A stretch of 7,401 bases of DNA, taken from the NCBI GenBank assembly GCA_029879665.1, contig JAOUPW010000079.1, positions 1 to 7,401 on the forward strand, written 5' to 3'. Below, one piece after another: positions 1 to 5,278 of this stretch. The translations under genes and the position numbers were made by a program. How positions within the stretch are numbered: position 1 is the first letter of the stretch; each line of letters starts with the position of its first letter. The DNA comes from Rhodospirillales bacterium (GTDB taxonomy: Bacteria > Pseudomonadota > Alphaproteobacteria > Rhodospirillales > JAOUPW01). The notes beneath the pieces were generated by a model that was not told the DNA's origin, did no database searches, and worked only from the letters and a program-made list of their open reading frames with translations.

Positions 1-606
1 TACCGCCAGGGAGGTGTCGAACACGAATCCTACGGAAGCGACCAGGTTATATTTACCCATATCCATTTCACCGACTCCGGGAGGGGCCGACGGATGAACC
101 AGCACCGGAAGGCCCTGCTTGTCGATGGCGTCCCAGACAGGGGCAAGGCTTTTATCGGTAAGCGACATGCCGCGGACATTGGCGGTTACGAAAACGCCGA
201 CGGCGCCATTGCCACATGCCCGGGTCAGTTCCTGAATCGCGAGATCGGGGTATTGCCAAGGCAGCGACGCGAACCAGCGGATACGGTCCGGCCTAGCCCG
301 TTGCTGGGCGGCCATGTCGTCGTTCATCATGCGCGCAACATCAAGGCTAATCTCGGCGCCGCCCCAATAGACGCTGGGGCAGGTCAGCGAAACGATGGCG
401 ATGTCGACCCCGGCGGCATCCATGTTCTTGATGCGTAGGCCGTAGTCAAACATCCCTTCCGTCAGGGTCATGAAGGGGGCGCCGTCCATGAAAATGACCT
501 CCTGGTCCCGGAAGTCCCCGACGGTATAATGGGGCCCGCCGTGCTCACGGATTCGGCGCAACCAATCGTCATTCAGCATGTGCGTATGAACATCAACAAC
601 AGGCAT
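1..606 (-). CDS. Amidohydrolase-2 / ACMSD-like metal-dependent hydrolase or decarboxylase (partial, C-terminus off window)
   Basis: The minus-strand frame is open from the ATG at 606-604 to the window edge, giving 202 codons. The protein begins MPVVDVHTHM, so the metal-binding HxH motif is His7/His9 at the end of the first beta strand. A second metal-ligand candidate is His171 in LPVLVHPSAPPG. This pattern, with the NMDAAGVDIAIVS and RPDRIRWFASLPW segments (about 61-73 and 105-117), is typical of the amidohydrolase-2 family of TIM barrels, which includes ACMSD, gamma-resorcylate decarboxylase and related hydrolases. Family members are usually about 300-350 residues, so roughly a third is missing, including the expected catalytic Asp. 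There is no signal peptide, so it should be cytoplasmic. It is divergent from the TAXI-TRAP transporter genes and may process the imported compound (inference). Whether it decarboxylates or hydrolyses, and on what substrate, cannot be told. Confidence 0.88.
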   Translation of the reverse strand, partial: MPVVDVHTHMLNDDWLRRIREHGGPHYTVGDFRDQEVIFMDGAPFMTLTEGMFDYGLRIKNMDAAGVDIAIVSLTCPSVYWGGAEISLDVARMMNDDMAAQQRARPDRIRWFASLPWQYPDLAIQELTRACGNGAVGVFVTANVRGMSLTDKSLAPVWDAIDKQGLPVLVHPSAPPGVGEMDMGKYNLVASVGFVFDTSLAV

Positions 607-615
607 GTTTAGGTT

Positions 616-622
616 TCCCTTT
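616..622 (-). promoter_or_regulatory. Ribosome binding site of the amidohydrolase gene
   Basis: On the minus strand AAAGGGA lies 9 bases before the ATG at 606. It is a moderate Shine-Dalgarno match and supports that start. Confidence 0.5.
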
Positions 623-731
623 GCTTCGGTAAGGTGTGCTATCCCGAATACTATTGCCTATCGAGGTATTATTGCGATACTTTACTGAAGGAATAAGGAA
701 TAAATAATGCTCCTGATTTTTCTGTGCCGTC

Positions 732-761
732 TTGGTTCGGGAAATCAATACAAACTATATC
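732..761 (+). promoter_or_regulatory. Candidate sigma-70-type promoter for TAXI-TRAP genes
   Basis: TTGGTT at 732-737 and TATATC at 756-761 are separated by 18 bases. Each matches only part of the consensus (3/6 and 4/6). A transcript would start near 768, leaving a leader of about 25 bases. It was found by eye only and is weak. Confidence 0.25.
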
Positions 762-780
762 CGGAGCACGAACCACTACA

Positions 781-785
781 GGGAG
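781..785 (+). promoter_or_regulatory. Ribosome binding site deciding the TAXI protein start
   Basis: GGGAG lies 7 bases before the ATG at 793 and 4 bases before the adjacent ATG at 790. The spacing favours 793. Both starts are preferred over the upstream ATG at 724, which would put 22-23 polar residues in front of a clear signal peptide. Confidence 0.65.
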
Positions 786-792
786 AGTCATG

Positions 793-1758
793 ATGAGAAA
801 ATTTATCTTCTGTGCGTCGTTGGCGTCGGCAATTGCCTTTAGTGCGGCCGCTTCCGCGCAGACTGTGGGCATTGCGGCGTCGAAAAAAGGGTCTATTTAC
901 GACCGTTCCGCCACCGCTATCGCCAAAGTCGCCACCAATAAGGGCGGCCTGAATGCCACCATTCGAAATTTCGACAGTCCCAACGTTTATATCCCTGCCA
1001 TCAACAAGGGGCAGGTGGATTTCGGTCTTGCCAACCGACATGAAGTAACCATCGCCGTAGAAGGCAAGGAACATTTCGAGGGCCGGAAGCATACCAACCT
1101 GCGTGCGGTTGCGATCATGTATCCCTTAAGGTCAGTCTTTTTCGTAAAAAAAGATTCCGACATCAAAACCATCCGGGATCTTAAGGGCAAAACCATGCCG
1201 GGGGGGTATGTGGCACACAAGGTCATCCTGATGTTGATGGATGCCGTGCTTGCCACCGAAGGCATGACGCAAAAGGATTTCGGCAGTCAGGTTCCGGTGC
1301 CAAACGTGGTCGCCGGCGGCAACGCCTTTATCGCGGGTAAGACCGACGGCTTCCTGTTTGCCATCGGCGGACCAAAAACCCGAGAAGCAAACGCCAAACA
1401 CGGCATCAGGGCGTTGTTGATGGAAAACACGCCGGAAAACCTAGCCGCTATCCGTAAGTTTATGCCGACGTCCTACCTGCGTCTGGAAAAACCCGGCAAG
1501 GCAAGCCCCGGTGTGGTCGCTCCCGGATATTCCATGGCCTACGACGCATTGGTCTTCGGTCACAAGGGTACCAGCGACGAAGCTGCCTACAAGCTGGCCA
1601 AGGCCATGCATGACAACAAAGCAGACATGGCCAAGGCTTTCCCGGTTCTGAACATGTTCAACCAGAAAAGCATGGTTAAGGATTTCGGACCGGTTCAATG
1701 GCATCCCGGTGCCATCAAGTTCTACAAGGAAAAAGGGCTTTGGCCGCCTAAGCAATAG
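793..1758 (+). CDS. TAXI-family TRAP transporter periplasmic substrate-binding protein
   Basis: This 321-residue protein should capture a small solute in the periplasm and deliver it to the TRAP permease encoded next. The N-terminus MRKF plus a hydrophobic stretch ending ASA-Q (predicted cleavage after Ala22) is a Sec signal peptide. Cys7 lies at the front of the hydrophobic core and is not a lipobox. The mature part has TAXI-family layout: an early Gly/Ser/Tyr segment (GIAASKKGSIYD, 26-37), VDFGLAN (75-81), LRAVAIMYP (103-111), IKTIRDLKGKTM (124-135), a GGNAFIAGKTDGF segment (175-187) and a C-terminal WHPGAIKFYKEKGLWP (303-318). Length fits the family (about 310-340). The permease gene starts 19 bases after the stop, so the two are probably co-transcribed. 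TAXI proteins are linked to glutamate, alpha-ketoglutarate or other organic acids, but the ligand here is unknown. ATG 790 would add one Met. Confidence 0.9.
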   Translation: MRKFIFCASLASAIAFSAAASAQTVGIAASKKGSIYDRSATAIAKVATNKGGLNATIRNFDSPNVYIPAINKGQVDFGLANRHEVTIAVEGKEHFEGRKHTNLRAVAIMYPLRSVFFVKKDSDIKTIRDLKGKTMPGGYVAHKVILMLMDAVLATEGMTQKDFGSQVPVPNVVAGGNAFIAGKTDGFLFAIGGPKTREANAKHGIRALLMENTPENLAAIRKFMPTSYLRLEKPGKASPGVVAPGYSMAYDALVFGHKGTSDEAAYKLAKAMHDNKADMAKAFPVLNMFNQKSMVKDFGPVQWHPGAIKFYKEKGLWPPKQ

Positions 1759-1777
1759 GTCCGCGCTGGTCTGAATC

Positions 1778-3712
1778 GTGCAAGAGCATTTAGAAGACAC
1801 CCCCGGAACAGAACCACAGTGGTTTCGTTCCGGGGTTACGTTTATGGCGGTGGGGATCACTGTCATTTCGCTGGCGTGGGGACTGGAATTCTATCAGTGG
1901 CTGGGTCTCAACCTTTACCCGGCGCAGATCGTATCGGCTATTCTCGGTCTGACCATGGCGCTTACGTTTCTGACCTTTCCTGCGCGCCGCAAGGGGCCCC
2001 GGGGAAAAGTTCCCTGGTACGATTATCTCGCGGCCTTGGTGGCCTTCGTCGCCGGCGGTTATCTGGCAGTGCGTTATCCCGAACTCGCCGATATGACCAT
2101 GGAAACCCCCTGGGATTCGGTGACCGTCGGTCTCATTATCGTACCGATGACCCTGGAAGCTCTCCGGCGCGCCACCGGCTACGCCCTGCCGATCATCGTC
2201 TCCTTATTCGTTCTTTATGGTCTTTTCGGCCATCTGATTCCCGGACAATTTGCGGCCCAGAAATCCGAGTGGGATTTTTTCGTTGGCTTCCTTGCCCTTG
2301 ACGGAAGCGCGCTTATGGGCGGTCCAATTCTAGTCGCCTGCACCATTGTCGTCGCCTTTATCTTTTTTGGTAACCTGCTCAACGTGACGCAAGGCTCCCA
2401 ATTTTTCACCGAACTGGCGCAGGTGTTGATGGGCCGGTTTCGCGGCGGTTCCGCCAAGATCGCGGTCGTGGCTTCCGCTCTGTTCGGCTCCATTTCCGGC
2501 AGTGCCGTTGCCAACGTGGTGGCGACCGGCGTCGTTACCATCCCGATGATCAAGAAGGGTGGTTATCCCGCGCACAAGGCCGCCGCCATCGAAGCCGCGG
2601 CCTCCACCGGCGGACAGCTGTTGCCTCCGGTTATGGGGGCTGCAGCTTTCCTGATGGCGGACTTTTTGGAAATGGAATACGCCGACATCGTCATTGCGGC
2701 GTTGGTTCCCGGGCTTCTTTATTATCTCGCGTTGTTTTTTCAGGCCGATCTTGAAGCCGCGCGCGAGGGATTAGCTCGGCTCAAACCAGCAGAAATTCCA
2801 CGCGCCCGCGTTCTTGTCGGCGGCTGGTTTTTCGCCGTACCTTTCATTTTGCTGATTTTAGGTCTGTTCGTTTATAACATGTTGCCACAGAAGGCGGCCA
2901 TTCTTTCCAGCGCCGTCCTACTTGCGTTTTCCCTGGTTTTCGGTTTCCGGGGATTTCGTCCGGGCATAAAAGCCATTTTCGAAACTTTCCGCAGAACCGG
3001 AATGGCGGTGGTTGATCTGATTTTGATTTGCGCCGGCGCCGGCATGGTCATCGGCGTGCTATCTAATTCAGGCCTGGGGTTCACATTTACCAATGTTTTG
3101 GTGCAACTCGGTTCGGGCAACCTGCCCCTGTTGCTTGTGCTGGCGGCGGGAGTGTGCATCGTTCTCGGCATGGGGCTGCCGACTCTTGGCGTTTATGTCC
3201 TGTTGGCGGCGCTGGTGGCGCCGGGGTTGGTCGAGGTCGGGGTCGAGCCCATCGCCGCTCATCTTTACGTCATGTATTTCGGCATGATGTCCATGCTGAC
3301 GCCGCCGGTCGCCATTGCCGCCTTCGCCGCCGCCGGCATTGCCAATTCCGATCCCATGCGCACCGCCCTCGCGTCGGTAAAATTCGGCTGGCTCGCCTAC
3401 GTGATTCCATTCTTGTTCGTGCTGTCGCCGACTCTGATCCTGATCGGCGATGTATCTGCCGTTGTGATATCCGTGACGACCGCGATCCTTGGCGTGTGGC
3501 TGGTCTCCATCGGCTTCGCGGGGTACTTCCTGCGTCCGATCAAGCTGGGGCTGAAGGCCATTTTTGTGATGTTGGGAATTATGGCGCTGCTGCCGGTCGG
3601 TGCTTTTGACGGTTCTTCTTACATCGCCGCGATTGGCTGTGTTGTCGGCCTCGCGCTGGTCGGTTATGAGGTTATCGTTTCACGGCGCGCCAGTGGCGGC
3701 AGCGCGGCTTAA
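1778..3712 (+). CDS. TRAP transporter permease, fused 4TM/12TM (DctQM-type) subunit
   Basis: This is a 644-residue integral inner-membrane protein, the secondary-transport channel partner of the TAXI binding protein. Residues 1 to about 160 hold four hydrophobic segments equivalent to the small DctQ subunit (near 19-35, 46-67, 84-99 and 115-150). The rest is DctM-like. Conserved landmarks are GSISGSAVANVVATGVV (237-253) followed by IPMIKKGGY, the STGGQLLPPVMGAAAF segment (276-291), GMGLPTLGVYVL (464-475) and MLTPPVAIAAFAAAG (506-520). The start is GTG 1778, preceded almost directly by an in-frame TGA (1772-1774) and with no good Shine-Dalgarno, so translation may depend on coupling to the upstream gene. 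ATG 1844 is an alternative that would remove the 22-residue cytoplasmic head. TRAP carriers are driven by ion gradients, usually Na+. The stop overlaps that of the convergent pseudoprotease gene. Confidence 0.93.
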   Translation: MQEHLEDTPGTEPQWFRSGVTFMAVGITVISLAWGLEFYQWLGLNLYPAQIVSAILGLTMALTFLTFPARRKGPRGKVPWYDYLAALVAFVAGGYLAVRYPELADMTMETPWDSVTVGLIIVPMTLEALRRATGYALPIIVSLFVLYGLFGHLIPGQFAAQKSEWDFFVGFLALDGSALMGGPILVACTIVVAFIFFGNLLNVTQGSQFFTELAQVLMGRFRGGSAKIAVVASALFGSISGSAVANVVATGVVTIPMIKKGGYPAHKAAAIEAAASTGGQLLPPVMGAAAFLMADFLEMEYADIVIAALVPGLLYYLALFFQADLEAAREGLARLKPAEIPRARVLVGGWFFAVPFILLILGLFVYNMLPQKAAILSSAVLLAFSLVFGFRGFRPGIKAIFETFRRTGMAVVDLILICAGAGMVIGVLSNSGLGFTFTNVLVQLGSGNLPLLLVLAAGVCIVLGMGLPTLGVYVLLAALVAPGLVEVGVEPIAAHLYVMYFGMMSMLTPPVAIAAFAAAGIANSDPMRTALASVKFGWLAYVIPFLFVLSPTLILIGDVSAVVISVTTAILGVWLVSIGFAGYFLRPIKLGLKAIFVMLGIMALLPVGAFDGSSYIAAIGCVVGLALVGYEVIVSRRASGGSAA

Positions 3713-4686
3713 TGCAGTTTGGGAGATATCAGAAAATCGTTGCGGTCTCCAGATCTCACTTCCAGGAATAAATTTTCTCCGCCCCGTAATACGGTCAATG
3801 GAATCGTTGTCTCCGCAGGGCCGAGAGACCAGATATCGCGATAGAATTCAATTTGGCTGGTGATCGGCTCGCCGGAAACTTTTTTAAGCACATCGCCGAC
3901 CCTGACGCCGCCCCGTTCGGCCGGTGCATTGGCGGCAAGCCCGGTGACGATCAGATTTCCCTCCGCTTCCGCCGTATATATCCCAAGCCACGGGCGAGGC
4001 GGTTTGTTGGGTTTTCCGAACTTTAAAATATCTTCCAGAATCGGCTCCAACAGATCGATGGGAACGAACATGTTGCCGTTGCCGGGTGCGCCGCCTTCGG
4101 TTGCGTTCTGTAGAAAAAGCGATCCGATCCCAAGGAGGTCTCCATCCCCGGAGATCAAGGCCGCCCCGCCCCAAAGCGGATGCGGGGGCGCGGTGAAAAT
4201 GGCCAGATTGAGGGCGTATTCCCAATAACCTGCGAACTCCTGCATCGCCATAATGCGGGCCTTGAGCGAATGACGGCGCCCACCCGCTCCGGCGATGATA
4301 ACTTCATCGTTGACGGAAGCCGTGGTCACCGATCCGCATTTTATGGCCGGCAGGTCCATGCGCCCCAACGCCTGCACGAGGCCGAACCCGGTTTCCTGAT
4401 CAAAGCCGACAACATGCGCCGGAACCGCCAGTTGGTCTTCGGAAATCAGCCATACTTGTTCGGCTTCCGTCACCAGATAGCCGATGGTCAAAACCAGCCC
4501 GCTGTCGTTGATGATAACGCCGTTGCCTTGACGTTCGGTGCCGAGAAAAGTGGCAGTAAACGCATCGTCGGGGATTTTCGAATGGACGGAAACGACGGAA
4601 GACAGGGTTCGATCGAGATCAAAGGTAAAATCGCCGGGTTTCGGCTGCGCGCTTTTTTCGAATTCCCAATCGCCATCTTCTATCAT
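3709..4686 (-). CDS. HtrA/DegP-like PDZ protein with a degenerate protease domain (predicted pseudoprotease)
   Basis: This 325-residue protein has the HtrA layout: a trypsin-like domain (about 25-215) and one PDZ domain (about 231-312) opening with RPWLGI, then GDVLKKVSGEPI (264-275). Aligned by eye to HtrA, GNGVIINDSGLVLTIGYLV (54-72) matches the GSG...TNxHVV segment with Tyr70 in place of catalytic His. DQETGFGLVQ (96-105) matches DxxTDLAVLK with Gly100 in place of Asp. HPLWGGAALISGDGDLLGI (169-187) matches GNSGGPL...G with Trp172 in place of Ser. The fold is kept but all three catalytic residues are gone, so peptidase activity is not expected. The acidic N-terminus (MIEDGDWEFE) has no signal peptide, implying a cytoplasmic location, unlike most HtrA proteins. 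A peptide-binding or chaperone-like role is inferred. The gene is divergent from the thioesterase/oxidoreductase pair and convergent with the TRAP permease. Automatic pipelines would likely call it a serine protease. Confidence 0.88.
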   Translation of the reverse strand: MIEDGDWEFEKSAQPKPGDFTFDLDRTLSSVVSVHSKIPDDAFTATFLGTERQGNGVIINDSGLVLTIGYLVTEAEQVWLISEDQLAVPAHVVGFDQETGFGLVQALGRMDLPAIKCGSVTTASVNDEVIIAGAGGRRHSLKARIMAMQEFAGYWEYALNLAIFTAPPHPLWGGAALISGDGDLLGIGSLFLQNATEGGAPGNGNMFVPIDLLEPILEDILKFGKPNKPPRPWLGIYTAEAEGNLIVTGLAANAPAERGGVRVGDVLKKVSGEPITSQIEFYRDIWSLGPAETTIPLTVLRGGENLFLEVRSGDRNDFLISPKLH

Positions 4687-4693
4687 CGGTATG

Positions 4694-4699
4694 TCCTAT
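4694..4699 (-). promoter_or_regulatory. Ribosome binding site of the pseudoprotease gene
   Basis: Minus-strand ATAGGA includes AGGA (4697-4694), 7 bases before the ATG at 4686. It supports that start. Confidence 0.55.
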
Positions 4700-4840
4700 G
4701 GGTAATCCTTCGTCTGGAGACTTATCAATATACATAATTCCGGATCAGGGAGTTTACAATATCCACATTAATTTTAAGGTATGTAAGGGTGCGAAAAGCA
4801 CTGAATACTTCATCGGAAAGTGCATAATAAGCTCGAAAGT

Positions 4841-4849
4841 GGAGGGGAG
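4841..4849 (+). promoter_or_regulatory. Ribosome binding site deciding the thioesterase start
   Basis: GGAGGGGAG lies just before the ATG at 4856, with the GGAGG core 10 bases away. It is the strongest Shine-Dalgarno sequence in the window. It lies inside the longer frame from GTG 4820 and argues for the ATG start. Confidence 0.7.
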
Positions 4850-4855
4850 TGGGAG

Positions 4856-5275
4856 ATGGAGAACTCAGTGCGGCCGGGCGTGACAGCGACGCGGCGTTGG
4901 TGCGCGGGCGCCGACAGATGCATCGGTTTTATGGGCGATAATCTTAGGGGCTACGGAACGCCCTTCTTCACTGACGACATGGAATATACTTATCGTGACG
5001 TGATTCTTGATCATCCCTTCGAAAACGAAGATTCCGTCGGTACGCGAGTTGAACTCGATCATCCCGCGTCTGCCTTAATAGGCATGTGGATTGATATTTC
5101 AGTCACCGTTGCCAAGGTCGAGGGCCGCTTGGTAACTTTTCACTTCACCGCCCGCGATGAAGTGGAGGAAACCGGCAGGGGCCGGCATGTTCGCTTCGTT
5201 GTCGATAAAGCAAGAACCGGTGAACGCCTGACGGCAAAGCGCACGCTATTGTCCACGCACCCAAAGGACGCCTGA
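4856..5275 (+). CDS. FlK-like hotdog-fold acyl-CoA thioesterase family protein
   Basis: This 139-residue protein has the size and sequence style of hotdog thioesterases related to fluoroacetyl-CoA thioesterase FlK. It starts with VRPGVTATRRW and has EDSVGTRVELDHPASALIGM (58-77), then VTVAKVEGRLVTFHFTARDE (83-102) and GRGRHVRFVVDKAR (107-120), matching the FlK family strand order. Thr35, Glu43 and His69 fall at the same mutual spacing (8 and 26 residues) as the FlK triad Thr42/Glu50/His76 as I recall it, so it is probably catalytic. The family hydrolyses small acyl-CoA thioesters; nothing here suggests fluoroacetate specifically. It is cytoplasmic, with no signal or membrane segment. The next gene begins 3 bases after its stop, so they form an operon. 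The acyl group is unknown, and a non-hydrolytic binding role is possible. Confidence 0.82.
   Translation: MENSVRPGVTATRRWCAGADRCIGFMGDNLRGYGTPFFTDDMEYTYRDVILDHPFENEDSVGTRVELDHPASALIGMWIDISVTVAKVEGRLVTFHFTARDEVEETGRGRHVRFVVDKARTGERLTAKRTLLSTHPKDA
5263..5268 (+). promoter_or_regulatory. Ribosome binding site of the molybdopterin oxidoreductase gene
   Basis: AAAGGA lies 10 bases before ATG 5279, inside the last codons of the thioesterase gene. This fits translational coupling of the two genes. Confidence 0.55.
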
Positions 5276-5278
5276 ATC

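Larger units (their letters stand above)
607..792. promoter_or_regulatory. Divergent intergenic region between amidohydrolase and TAXI-TRAP genes
   Basis: This 186-bp region is clearly more AT-rich than the flanking genes, especially 640-720, and must hold the start signals of both divergent units. It contains a short dyad TATCG-N11-CGATA (659-679) and a tandem AAGGAAT repeat (688-701). No strong minus-strand promoter could be picked by eye. A longer open frame from ATG 724 leads into the TAXI gene, but it is treated here as untranslated leader because the signal peptide and ribosome binding site both point to 793. Confidence 0.6.
4687..4855. promoter_or_regulatory. Divergent intergenic region between pseudoprotease and thioesterase genes
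   Basis: This 169-bp, AT-rich region must serve as upstream region for both directions. On the plus strand TTTACA (4753-4758) could be a -35 element, but the -10 at suitable spacing (TAAGGT, 4775-4780) is poor. On the minus strand TATATT near 4730 is a fair -10 without a convincing -35. No terminator or clear operator is seen. An in-frame GTG at 4820 would extend the thioesterase by 12 residues but is not preferred. Confidence 0.45.

Noticed and set aside
94..438. Plus-strand open frame of 114 codons
   Set aside because: It lies antisense to the well-supported amidohydrolase and has no recognisable domain or ribosome binding site.
724..792. Upstream ATG extension of the TAXI protein
   Set aside because: It would place about 22-23 polar residues before a clear signal peptide, while 793 has a good ribosome binding site.
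1441..1866. Minus-strand open frame of 141 codons across the TAXI/TRAP junction
   Set aside because: It is antisense to two clear genes and its translation resembles no family.
3684..3691. GGCGCGCC palindrome near the end of the permease gene as a terminator stem
   Set aside because: There is no T-run after it and no loop; it fits GC-rich coding sequence.
4180..4737. Plus-strand open frame of 185 codons
   Set aside because: It is the complement of the HtrA-like gene, whose domain motifs are clear; no independent coding evidence.
4820..4855. GTG start giving a 151-residue thioesterase
   Set aside because: The strong GGAGG lies inside this extension and the family typically begins close to the VRPG segment, favouring ATG 4856.
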